Shown here: positions 54,932 through 62,332 of the stretch, piece after piece | Layout of the letters: the number at the start of each line of letters is the position of its first letter | How positions within the stretch are numbered: the stretch's first letter is position 1 | Assembly (NCBI GenBank): GCA_963791805.1 | Contig: CAWBTU010000003.1 | Span: forward strand, 62,001-126,000 | DNA: 64,000 bases | Source of the DNA: JACMJL01 sp963791805 | Lineage (GTDB): Bacteria > Bacillota > Clostridia > Clostridiales > Clostridiaceae | Reading direction: 5' to 3' | The notes under the pieces: model-generated | What the model was told of the DNA's origin: nothing | The model's input: only the letters and a program-made list of their open reading frames with translations | Databases searched by the model: none | Program-made: the position numbers and the translations under genes

Positions 54932-55582
54932 TTGGATTTTAATTTTATTTTAGACGAGCTTCCATACTTACTTAAAGGATGTGTAATGACTATTCAGCTT
55001 ACAGTTATTACCTTAATACTAGGAACATTTTTAGCGATAATAATAACATTTCTCAAAATATCAAAAATGAAAATCTTAAACTTTATTGCTACATTATATA
55101 CTTGGGTTTTTAGAGGAACACCTTTATTGTTACAATTATACTTTTTTTACTATGCATTACCCAAAATGGGTCTTACTCTACAGCCTTTTACAGCTGCAAT
55201 TTTGTCACTTACTCTAAATTGTGCTGCATACATGTCTGAAATCATACGTGGTGGAATTATTGCCATTGATAAAGGTCAATTTGAAGCTTCCAAAGCTTTA
55301 GGTTTTACTTATATTCAAACTATGGTAAAAATAGTACTTCCGCAAACAGTACGAATTATTATACCTCCTGTAGGAAACGAATTTATAGCAATACTGAAAG
55401 ATACTTCTCTTGTATCAATAATTTCAATGGTAGAACTTATGAGAAAATCAACCTTGATTGCTTCTTCAACCTTTAAACCAACAGAAATGTATTTTAGTGC
55501 GGGATGTCTATATCTTTTATTGACAACTGTATTTACAACTGGATTTTCACTACTAGAAAAAAAATTATCTAGATACTCATAA
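54932..55582 (+). CDS. Amino-acid ABC transporter permease
   Basis: A 216-residue membrane permease of the HisM/GlnP type with about five membrane helices. The signature is YLLKGCVMTIQLTVITLILG near the N-terminus, then FRGTPLLLQLYFFYYALPK and the cytoplasmic EAA loop EASKALGFTYIQTMVKIVLP. The TTG start follows GGGGGG eight bases upstream. It lies between the binding-protein gene and the ATPase gene, 15 bases before the latter's start. Confidence 0.95.
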   Translation: MDFNFILDELPYLLKGCVMTIQLTVITLILGTFLAIIITFLKISKMKILNFIATLYTWVFRGTPLLLQLYFFYYALPKMGLTLQPFTAAILSLTLNCAAYMSEIIRGGIIAIDKGQFEASKALGFTYIQTMVKIVLPQTVRIIIPPVGNEFIAILKDTSLVSIISMVELMRKSTLIASSTFKPTEMYFSAGCLYLLLTTVFTTGFSLLEKKLSRYS

Positions 55583-55597
55583 AAGGAGGTGCTAAAA

Positions 55598-56329
55598 ATG
55601 TACATGATCGAAGCTAAAAATATAACTAAAAAATTTGACGACTTAGTGGTTTTTGAAGATATTAGCGTAAACGTTAAAAAAGGAGAGGTATTGGTTATTA
55701 TAGGACCCTCCGGCTCAGGAAAAAGTACCTTCTTAAGATGTCTGAATCACTTAGAAGAAATTAATGGCGGAACCATAGTAATCGAAGATGAAGTCATGGA
55801 TTACAAAAATAAAAAAAGCCTAAGAAATATAATCCTAAAAATGGGGATGGTATTTCAAAACTTCAATCTCTTTCCTCATAAAACAGCGCTTGAAAATGTA
55901 ATGATTGCACCTCTGAACGTGAAAAAAGAGGATACTAAAGTAGTAAAAGCAAGAGCTGAAATGCTATTAGCTAAAGTTGGACTTGCAGACAAAATGGATT
56001 CTTATCCAGCAAAACTATCTGGAGGTCAAAAGCAAAGAGTTGCAATCGCAAGAGCCCTTGCAATGAACCCTGATATAATGCTATTCGATGAGCCAACCTC
56101 AGCACTAGATCCAGAGCTAGTAGGCGAAGTACTAAATGTTATGAAGGACCTAGCCAACGAAGGAATGACAATGGTAGTTGTAACCCATGAAATGGGCTTC
56201 GCTCGCGACGTTGCAGACTCAGTAATTTTCATGGACGGAGGCAAAATCGTCGAAGAAGACATCCCAGAACGAATCTTCACAAACCCAAAAGAAGAACGAA
56301 CAAAAGCCTTTTTGGAAAAAGTTTTGTAG
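55598..56329 (+). CDS. Amino-acid ABC transporter ATP-binding protein, GlnQ-like
   Basis: A 243-residue ATPase energising the transporter. Motifs are Walker A GPSGSGKST, Q-loop VFQNFNLFPH, signature LSGGQKQRVAIARAL, Walker B IMLFDEPTSALDPE and switch histidine VTHEMGFA. The ATG at 55598 follows AAAGGAGGTG. An in-frame GTG inside that site was rejected. The stop codon TAG (56327-56329) is the first part of a dispersed-repeat copy that forms one end of the RAYT element. The last third of the gene is richer in C and G than its neighbours, with codons such as GCC, CGA and GTC, which may hint at exchange. Confidence 0.95.
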   Translation: MYMIEAKNITKKFDDLVVFEDISVNVKKGEVLVIIGPSGSGKSTFLRCLNHLEEINGGTIVIEDEVMDYKNKKSLRNIILKMGMVFQNFNLFPHKTALENVMIAPLNVKKEDTKVVKARAEMLLAKVGLADKMDSYPAKLSGGQKQRVAIARALAMNPDIMLFDEPTSALDPELVGEVLNVMKDLANEGMTMVVVTHEMGFARDVADSVIFMDGGKIVEEDIPERIFTNPKEERTKAFLEKVL

Positions 56330-56352
56330 GGACGGTTAACATTATTTAATTG
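56326..56352 (+). repeat. Dispersed repeat: left boundary of the RAYT element
   Basis: GTAGGGACGGTTAAC (56326-56340) followed by an AT-rich ATTATTTAATTGC. It faces the copy at 57483-57504, and the 14-base core TAGGGACGGTTAAC is identical at both ends. Its TAG is the stop codon of the transporter ATPase. Confidence 0.85.
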
Positions 56353-56500
56353 CTTTAACATTTGAATATATGTTAATATTCAACTTTTCAATTTATTCTA
56401 CGCTAAAATTTTACGAGTGTATTGATTATAGTGATAATCAATATGCTCGTCCTACTTTATTGTATTTTTCTAAGAAATCTAATTGATTTCTATTTTTGAG

Positions 56501-57415
56501 TTAAATCCCATATTGTTTAATAAAATCATCTACAATTTCTTTATAGAAAAGATTTTCGCTAATAGTTTTGATTCCAATATTAGATAATTTAGATACCCGT
56601 CCTTCAGTTATATTTCCTAACGTTCTACAAACATCAATGCATCTAAAATTGCATAAACTTCTCATTAATATTACTGCAATAGCTCTAGCCTTTGTCATAT
56701 TTCTATTATACTTAAGATTTAGCTGAATAGAATCTACTCCTATTTTTTTAGAAATAAAATCAATTACTTCATCTACCTCTATATTTCTGACCTTTATAGT
56801 TTTGCCGCTGTCGTATAATGTCTTTTCTTGTTCAAATTTCATTTCTTCTTTTATATTATCAATATCTATTTCACTCATTATCTGATTGTAATATTTTTTA
56901 AATTCTAATTGACTTATATGAAAAATATTGCTTACGCTTTCAAAATCAACTAAATTGTATGAATCTTTCACCATATTGGTATACAATGATAGACTTGAAA
57001 ACTCATATGTCTCAGGATGAAATTCGTAACCTTTAATATCTTTGGGGTTATTATGAATATATGCTAATAACGCAAGTAAATATCTTTCATTCTTTACTAT
57101 TTTACTTTTGAACCGATCTTGGAATAAATGTCCATGCCTTTTATATTTCCAATTATATTTTTGGGCATATGAAAAATTGATACCATGCATTACTTTAGAA
57201 ATATCTGCACCGTTTGCATCAATTATAAAATGAGCATGATTACTCATAAGGCAATACGCATAAACCTTAATCCCATATAGAATTTGGTATTCTCGCATTT
57301 TCCCCAAATAGTTCTTTTTATCATCGCTATCTGGAAATAAATCTATCTCGCTTATACTTCTAACCATGATATGAAATATTGATTTATTTGTCTTTATTCT
57401 TGCACATCTTGGCAT
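56501..57415 (-). CDS. REP-associated tyrosine transposase (RAYT)
   Basis: A 304-residue HUH-type single-strand transposase related to IS200/IS605 TnpA. The N-terminus MPRCARIKTNKSIFHIMVR, the HUH pair His60/His62 in LMSNHAHFIID, candidate nucleophile tyrosines 83 or 87 in FSYAQKYNWKY and the family hallmark GHLFQDRFKS (95-104) identify it. The C-terminal part (about 215-285, with MTKARAIAVILMRSLCNFR) resembles the DnaA domain IV-type DNA-binding helix-turn-helix that clostridial RAYTs often carry. RAYTs act on REP-type palindromic repeats, and the dispersed GGGACGGTT repeats in this window, including one at each side of the gene, are the natural substrate candidates. The frame is intact. Confidence 0.9.
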   Translation of the reverse strand: MPRCARIKTNKSIFHIMVRSISEIDLFPDSDDKKNYLGKMREYQILYGIKVYAYCLMSNHAHFIIDANGADISKVMHGINFSYAQKYNWKYKRHGHLFQDRFKSKIVKNERYLLALLAYIHNNPKDIKGYEFHPETYEFSSLSLYTNMVKDSYNLVDFESVSNIFHISQLEFKKYYNQIMSEIDIDNIKEEMKFEQEKTLYDSGKTIKVRNIEVDEVIDFISKKIGVDSIQLNLKYNRNMTKARAIAVILMRSLCNFRCIDVCRTLGNITEGRVSKLSNIGIKTISENLFYKEIVDDFIKQYGI

Positions 57416-57417
57416 AA

Positions 57418-57469
57418 AAACACCCCTCTTATAGTCTTCTCATAATTCTTGACTATAAAAGGGGTGTTT
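57418..57469. repeat. Hairpin at the 5' end of the RAYT gene
   Basis: A 19-base arm AAACACCCCTCTTATAGTC (57418-57436) pairs with 57451-57469 with one mismatch. It lies three bases before the RAYT start codon and may hide its ribosome binding site (CCCCTC/GAGGGG), or may be the palindromic part of the REP-like end. Confidence 0.75.
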
Positions 57470-57482
57470 ATTCATTTTAGTT

Positions 57483-57504
57483 TAATTGTTGTTAACCGTC
57501 CCTA
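57483..57504 (-). repeat. Dispersed repeat: right boundary of the RAYT element
   Basis: On the minus strand TAGGGACGGTTAACAACAAT (57504-57485). The TAG is the pflB stop codon. It faces the copy at 56326. Confidence 0.85.
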
Positions 57505-59721
57505 ATGAAAAGTTCTTTTTACCACTTCAAGTTGTTGGTTTCTGCTTAATCTATTGAAATGAACAGCGTAGCCTGAAACTCTTATTGTAAAATTAGGGTA
57601 CTTTTCTGGGTGATCCATTGCATCTAAAAGGGTTTCTCTATCTAAAACATTAATATTTAAATGATGCGCTTCTTGAACAAAATAGCCGTCTAATATACCT
57701 GAGAGGTTATCTATTCTAGTTGAATTATCTTTTCCTAAGTTATTTGGAATAATTGAAAGTGTGTTTGAAACACCATCTTCACAAATATCCTTATATGGAA
57801 TTTTAGCCACTGAATTTAGTGAGGCAAGCATTCCACTTTTTTCTCTTCCATGCATTGGGTTTGCACCTGGAGCAAATGGTTCTCCGCTTTTTCTTCCATC
57901 TGGAGTCGCTCCAGTTTTCTTGCCATATACAACATTTGAGGTAATTGTTAATATTGACAATGTATGCTTTGCATTCCTATAAGCTTCATGCTTCTTTAGT
58001 AATTTTGAAAATTTCGTAACTAAATCTACAGCAATTTCATCTACCCTATCATCATCGTTTCCGTACATTGGAAACTCACCTTGAATTTCAAAATCTATTG
58101 CTAACCCGTTTTCTACTATTGGTTTTACTTTTGCATATTTTATAGCACTTAAAGAATCTGCTGCAACTGACAATCCTGCAATTCCAAATGCCATAAGCCT
58201 CTCAACTTGAGTATCATGAAAAGCCATCTGAGATGCTTCATAAGCATATTTATCGTGCATATAATGTATTGTGTTAACTGTGTTTACATAAAGTTCTGCT
58301 ACATATTCAAGCACCTTGTTATAGCTCTCCATTACTTTTTCAAACTCTAAGTATTCCCCTTCTACCTTAGTAATACCAGGTACTACTAAAATACCTTTTT
58401 TCTCATCGATTCCACCATTAATAGCATACAAAAGAGCTTTGGCTATATTACATCTAGCTCCGAAGAATTGCATTTGCTTGCCCAGCTTCATAGCTGATAC
58501 ACAACATGCAATTGCGTAATCGTCTCCGTAGATAGGTCGCATTACATCATCATTTTCATATTGAATAGAGCTTGTATCTATTGACATTTTACAACAATAT
58601 TTTTTGAAATTATCTGGTAGTTTTTGAGACCAAAGCACTGTCATATTTGGTTCTGGTGCTGGACCTAAATTAGTCAATGTATGAAGAAATCTAAAAGAAT
58701 TTTTTGTAACTAAAGTTCTTCCGTCTTCTCCAGTTCCTCCTATACTTTCAGTCACCCAATTAGGATCTCCAGCAAATAACTCATTATACTCCGGAGTTCT
58801 CAGATGTCTTACCATTCTAAGTTTTAACACAAGTTGATCCATTAATTCTTGAGCTTCAAGTTCTGTTAATAATCCATTTTTCAAATCCCTCTCTATATAA
58901 ATATCAAGGAATGTTGATATTCTACCTAAAGACATTGCAGCACCGTTATTCTCTTTAATTGCTGATAGGTAACCGAAATATGTGAACTGAACAGCTTCTT
59001 TAGCATTTTGTGCTGGCTGAGAAACATCATAGCCATAAGATAGTGCCATTTCTTTAATCTTAGTTAATGCTCTTATTTGTTCACTAACTTCTTCCCTAAG
59101 TCTGAAAGTGTCTTCTATAGATGAACCTTTTACACTGCTTAAATCTTCTTTTTTCTTTTCTTGTAGAAAATCTATTCCATATAAAGCAACTCTTCTATAG
59201 TCTCCAATAATTCTTCCTCTTCCATATGCATCAGGTAATCCTGTTATAAGTCCTGTTTTTCTAGCAAGTCTTGTTTCATTTGTATATGCGTCAAAAACAC
59301 CTTGATTATGTGTTTTTCTATAGTTATTAAATATCTCTTTTATTTTAGGATTTGCTTCAAATCCATAATCTTTTAAAGCTTCTTCAACCATTCTTTCTCC
59401 ACCGTAAGGATTAATCATCCTTTTTAATGGAGCATCAGTTTGAAAACCAACTATAGTTTCATTATCCTTATCTAAATATCCTGGTTTAAAACTATTAATA
59501 CCCGCAATATTTTCTGTATCTACATCAATTATTCCTTTAGCAATTTCCTCTTCGATAAGCTTTTGGCTTTTGTCAAAGAGTATCTTAGTCTTATCAGTAA
59601 TATCTGATAAAAATGCGTCATCTCCACAATAAGGAGAATAATTTTTTTGAATAAAGTCCCTTACATCTATCTCCTCTGTCCAATTACCATTTTCAAACCC
59701 ATTCCATTGATTCTTTATCAT
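57502..59721 (-). CDS. pflB: Pyruvate formate-lyase
   Basis: Glycyl-radical enzyme that splits pyruvate with CoA to acetyl-CoA and formate under anaerobic conditions. The 739-residue protein has the adjacent active-site cysteines in YAIACCVSAM and the radical loop RVSGYAVHFNRL near the C-terminus, with family segments RISTFLDIYIERDL and ESIGGTGEDGRTLVTK. The ATG at 59721 follows GGAGGGA. An in-frame ATG further upstream lies inside the riboswitch. The pfl activating enzyme gene is not adjacent. Expression is controlled by a ZTP riboswitch. The stop TAG is provided by a dispersed-repeat copy. Confidence 0.97.
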   Translation of the reverse strand: MIKNQWNGFENGNWTEEIDVRDFIQKNYSPYCGDDAFLSDITDKTKILFDKSQKLIEEEIAKGIIDVDTENIAGINSFKPGYLDKDNETIVGFQTDAPLKRMINPYGGERMVEEALKDYGFEANPKIKEIFNNYRKTHNQGVFDAYTNETRLARKTGLITGLPDAYGRGRIIGDYRRVALYGIDFLQEKKKEDLSSVKGSSIEDTFRLREEVSEQIRALTKIKEMALSYGYDVSQPAQNAKEAVQFTYFGYLSAIKENNGAAMSLGRISTFLDIYIERDLKNGLLTELEAQELMDQLVLKLRMVRHLRTPEYNELFAGDPNWVTESIGGTGEDGRTLVTKNSFRFLHTLTNLGPAPEPNMTVLWSQKLPDNFKKYCCKMSIDTSSIQYENDDVMRPIYGDDYAIACCVSAMKLGKQMQFFGARCNIAKALLYAINGGIDEKKGILVVPGITKVEGEYLEFEKVMESYNKVLEYVAELYVNTVNTIHYMHDKYAYEASQMAFHDTQVERLMAFGIAGLSVAADSLSAIKYAKVKPIVENGLAIDFEIQGEFPMYGNDDDRVDEIAVDLVTKFSKLLKKHEAYRNAKHTLSILTITSNVVYGKKTGATPDGRKSGEPFAPGANPMHGREKSGMLASLNSVAKIPYKDICEDGVSNTLSIIPNNLGKDNSTRIDNLSGILDGYFVQEAHHLNINVLDRETLLDAMDHPEKYPNFTIRVSGYAVHFNRLSRNQQLEVVKRTFH

Positions 59722-59734
59722 AATATCCCTCCTG

Positions 59735-59858
59735 AATAGCTTAAATAACCCCGGAGGGCAACAAAAAGACCCCCTGGACTTATTGCCCAGGCGGTCGGCT
59801 AAACTAAAAATCGTACTCCCTGTGGTAACTCCACTTCCGCCAGTAATACGACTCATTT
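59735..59858 (-). promoter_or_regulatory. ZTP (pfl-motif) riboswitch
   Basis: On the minus strand the leader contains TCGTATTACTGGCGGAAGTG (59851-59832), ACCACAGGGAGTACGA (59826-59811) and CCGACCGCCTGGGC (59798-59785), the conserved blocks of the pfl/ZTP aptamer. TCGTA and TACGA close the first stem. Downstream, GGGCAA (59790... region) can pair with TTGCCC (59761-59756), overlapping the conserved CCTGGGC, so ligand binding and a terminator-like stem are mutually exclusive. The gene is pyruvate formate-lyase, fitting a one-carbon (formyl-folate) shortage signal. Confidence 0.93.
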
Positions 59859-59902
59859 TTATTGAATTTATGTATTGATTATATCATACAGTGGAATCAT
59901 GG

Positions 59903-59919
59903 TCAAGGGACGGTTATGA
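59903..59919 (+). repeat. Short dispersed-repeat copy
   Basis: AAGGGACGGTTATGAAC on the plus strand keeps the GGGACGGTTA core but then diverges. It faces the copy at 61056-61077 on the other side of the DHH gene. Confidence 0.6.
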
Positions 59920-59948
59920 ACTTTTGATCCTTTATAAAATTCACAAAA

Positions 59949-59984
59949 TAAAAACTGCTATCAAACCAAGTTTGTTAGCAGTTT
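59949..59984 (-). terminator. Intrinsic terminator of the DHH phosphoesterase gene
   Basis: AAACTGCTATCAAAC (59952-59966) pairs with GTTTGTTAGCAGTTT (59970-59984), one mismatch. On the minus strand TTTTTATTTT follows. Confidence 0.88.
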
Positions 59985-60001
59985 CTATCTTCATTAAATA
60001 A

Positions 60002-60919
60002 TTAATTCTCATCTGATTTTATTTTATTTACAATTTCTTCAACTGTCATGGATGCTATATCATATGCAATTTGACATGTTCCTACCTTTTCGTGACCACC
60101 ACCACCATAATGCAGCATCAATTTGCCAACATTAGTCTTAGCAGTCCTATTTAAAATACTATATCCGCATGCAATAGAAACATTTTGCTTAGCTTTTCCA
60201 TCTACTATCCATAAAGATATATTCTGCTCAGGGTATAAACTGTATATTAAAAACCTATTTCCAGTATAGATTGGTGACACATCTCTCAAATCTGTAATTA
60301 TTACATTTCCATCAATTCTTGTATGATCCTTTATCATTTCTGTAAATAATACATTTTGTTCGTAGTACATGTCTATTCTTTCTTTTATATCTGGATTAAG
60401 TAAAAGCTCTTCTATTGGCAAATTCCTGTAATTAATAATTATTTCTTCCATCAATTGATAATTGCTTATTCTGAAGTCTCTAAATCTTCCGAGTCCAGTT
60501 CGAGGATCAGAAATAAATCCTATCAAAAACCACCTCTTAGGATCAAGTATTTCTTCTATTGTTAAATTTCCTGAATCCACTTTATCAACTGTCATTATTA
60601 GTTCTTCAAATCCATGGAATCTTTCGTCTCCACCATAGAAATCATAGATTATTCTAGCTGCACTTGGTGCAATCCTGCTTTCTCCTTTTACATCTTGAGT
60701 CCAACCAACCCTGTCTTTTTCACTAGCATGATGATCAAACCACATTCCACAACCTTTTACATAAGGTACATTTGCAAGAACATCTCCTTCATTTGCTTCA
60801 AATAGTCCATCTTGTAAATCCTTTGGATGTACAAACTTCCAGCTATCAATTATACCTACTTCTCGAAGCAACATTCCACATACTAATCCATCAAAATCAG
60901 ATCTTGTAATTAATCTCAT
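60002..60919 (-). CDS. DHH-family phosphoesterase, exopolyphosphatase-like
   Basis: A 305-residue member of the DHH superfamily of metal-dependent phosphoesterases. The N-terminal metal motif is RSDFDGLVC, the DHH-equivalent is FDHHASE at about 61-67, and the C-terminal glycine-rich block is MLHYGGGGHEKVGTCQI, matching the GGGH of DHHA1-type ends. Such proteins act on polyphosphate, cyclic-dinucleotide breakdown products or nanoRNA. Activity here cannot be assigned by eye. No RecJ or CBS domain is present, and no transmembrane segment, so it is not GdpP. A c-di-AMP degrading role is conceivable but unsupported. Confidence 0.85.
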   Translation of the reverse strand: MRLITRSDFDGLVCGMLLREVGIIDSWKFVHPKDLQDGLFEANEGDVLANVPYVKGCGMWFDHHASEKDRVGWTQDVKGESRIAPSAARIIYDFYGGDERFHGFEELIMTVDKVDSGNLTIEEILDPKRWFLIGFISDPRTGLGRFRDFRISNYQLMEEIIINYRNLPIEELLLNPDIKERIDMYYEQNVLFTEMIKDHTRIDGNVIITDLRDVSPIYTGNRFLIYSLYPEQNISLWIVDGKAKQNVSIACGYSILNRTAKTNVGKLMLHYGGGGHEKVGTCQIAYDIASMTVEEIVNKIKSDEN

Positions 60920-61433
60920 ATTAATCCCTCCAAAAGTGCTCTCTTAATCTTATGCTCACTGCTCATAAAAAAATTGTATATTATTTTTGTCTAAATTGCT
61001 ATACAACTTTCGCTTTTTTAGTGGTTTTATTCAAAAATCAATAACAATATTATAGCTAATTGTTATTAACCGTCCCTATCGTTTCTATCTTTTTTAACTT
61101 TTATCATCGCAAAAGCAATTGCATTAGCCATAAACCCCTCTATTTATTTTCCTTTTTCTTTCTCTAATTTATTAGAATTCTCTATCTAATTACTGATACT
61201 GCTCATTTTCAAATTTGTGCTCATATATTTCTAATCTATCTTCTATGAATTCATCTCATATACGAAATCTATAACTTGTGTTCATTTCTGTATTTTTATC
61301 CTTGTTTTACTATTTGGACTGAATCTGTTGGATAAATTCTTCAACAAGCTTTGTATCCACTTTGTCTATCTATAGTAATCTGGCTTTAGTTGATTATTGA
61401 TTTTCTTTTTCTGAAGTAAGCGTACAAAAAGAA
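60920..61433. other. Gene-free stretch with a repeat copy and possible gene relic
   Basis: More than 500 bases without an intact gene. It holds one dispersed-repeat copy at 61056-61080. On the minus strand short in-frame fragments around 61370-61310 (KVDTKLVEEFIQQIQ) and 61275-61195 read like pieces of a protein interrupted by stops, perhaps the end of a recombinase, but the evidence is weak. Confidence 0.4.
61056..61080 (-). repeat. Dispersed GGGACGGTTAATAAC repeat, intergenic copy
   Basis: On the minus strand TAGGGACGGTTAATAACAAT (61078-61059) followed by TAGC. Identical over 24 bases to the copy at the metH stop. Confidence 0.85.
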
Positions 61434-61461
61434 AACCTATAGGAATTACTTCCTATAGGTT
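61431..61461 (-). terminator. Intrinsic terminator of the zinc-ribbon gene
   Basis: AACCTATAGGA (61434-61444) pairs with TCCTATAGGTT (61451-61461). On the minus strand TTTTCTTTTTG follows. Confidence 0.88.
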
Positions 61462-61478
61462 AATTTCCAAAATTTAAA

Positions 61479-61643
61479 TTATCTTTGGAATCCTCTGTTG
61501 TTCTGTTGCTTCTTAGCTCTTCTACAATCTGCACATCTCTGTGGTTCGTTCTCGAAACCCTTTTCCTTATAGAATGCTTGCTCTCCCTCAGTGAAAACAA
61601 ACTCTTTTCCGCAATCTTTACATGTTAAAGTCTTATCTGCCAT
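61479..61643 (-). CDS. Small zinc-ribbon protein
   Basis: A 54-residue protein with two CxxC pairs: CKDC at 8-11 and CADC at 37-40, in the context MADKTLTCKDCGKEFVFTEG and NEPQRCADCRRAKKQ. This is the pattern of the short probable zinc-ribbon family (zinc finger of the trcl/zf-like type) common in clostridia, often abundant but of unknown function. The basic tail (RRAKKQQNNRGFQR) could touch nucleic acid. The ATG at 61643 lies after AAAGGAGA with somewhat long spacing. A clear terminator follows. It is shorter than a 60-residue cut-off and so easy to miss. Confidence 0.85.
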   Translation of the reverse strand: MADKTLTCKDCGKEFVFTEGEQAFYKEKGFENEPQRCADCRRAKKQQNNRGFQR

Positions 61644-61965
61644 TTAAACATTTCTCCTTTTTATTTATATTAAGATTTAAAAACAGATCTACTTTATACG
61701 CCTAAAAAGGTAATGTTTTAATCGTATTAAATCTTGCATTGTGTAGTTGATAACTCACAACGTACCTAATGATAACATATTAACAATTAAATTGCAATGC
61801 TTTATTATCTAATATTTTGTATTTTTTTTAATTAAAAAATTAAAAAAGCTTATGACTATTGAGAACATTACAATTTACTTTTTTTGTATTTCGCCAATGA
61901 TTAATTATTGCTCTCGAAATGGATTTTTAATGTATGCATTCTTGTCTTTAAACTTCAAAAAAGTA
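61644..61965. other. Gene-free stretch
   Basis: About 320 bases, AT-rich, which must hold the promoter of the zinc-ribbon gene. A short TTGTG...CACAA inverted repeat near 61738-61760 is the only structure I can point to. Confidence 0.45.
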
Positions 61966-62124
61966 CTACTTATCGGTTACTCCACCGGATTTAAGCCTAC
62001 CACCGCGAGCCTTACTGGTCTTGCCAATATCCTTTTGCGCTCTCTGAGTTCCACTTTGAGATGCACTTTTATTTTTTTTCTCTTCAATAATTTTTTTCAT
62101 CATTTCAATCGTTTTATCTGACAT
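61966..62124 (-). CDS. Small basic conserved protein of unknown function
   Basis: A 52-residue, lysine-rich protein. Residues 1-20 form an amphipathic helix (MSDKTIEMMKKIIEEKKNKS), followed by a glutamine/serine-rich basic segment and a C-terminal KSGGVTDK. No known domain. The start at 62124 has a TAGGAGGA site seven bases upstream. In-frame codons up to 62148 precede that site. Similar short proteins with a final GG-V-x-DK occur in clostridia as far as I recall, but no function is known to me. It is divergent from the ABC exporter genes. Confidence 0.7.
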   Translation of the reverse strand: MSDKTIEMMKKIIEEKKNKSASQSGTQRAQKDIGKTSKARGGRLKSGGVTDK

Positions 62125-62332
62125 ATTATTCCTCCTATCTATTGTCAAAATTTAATTGCTTAATTAGTTTCCACTCTTTATTTGTTATTATAACATATCT
62201 TTGTGTTCATGCTTGAATAAAATGTGCAAAAATTGTAGAATATGCGAACTTCCTTGCATGTTTGAAAATTCTTAATTAGTATATACTTAAATAAATAAGC
62301 ACTATGAATTTACTTTAGAAAGAAGGGGTAAT

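Larger units (their letters stand above)
56327..57504. mobile_element. RAYT element with inverted repeat ends
   Basis: About 1178 bases between two inverted copies of TAGGGACGGTTAAC, holding one RAYT gene and a hairpin. It separates the convergent transporter ATPase and pflB genes and both use the TAG at its edges as stop codon. No clear target duplication is visible. The interpretation as a unit that moved or was assembled around REP-like repeats is inference. Confidence 0.65.

Noticed and set aside
59722..59856. N-terminal extension of pflB starting at 59856
   Set aside because: These bases are the ZTP riboswitch. The ATG at 59721 has its own GGAGGGA site and gives the normal family length.
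60002..60919. DHH protein as the c-di-AMP phosphodiesterase matching cdaA
   Set aside because: It lacks the PAS/GGDEF and membrane parts of GdpP and its motifs fit exopolyphosphatase-like proteins. There is no specific evidence.
61185..61425. Recombinase-like pseudogene
   Set aside because: Only short fragments read like protein and stops intervene. The resemblance is too weak to call a pseudogene.
61852..62121. A plus-strand open frame opposite the small basic protein
   Set aside because: It is antisense to a gene with a strong ribosome binding site and has none itself.
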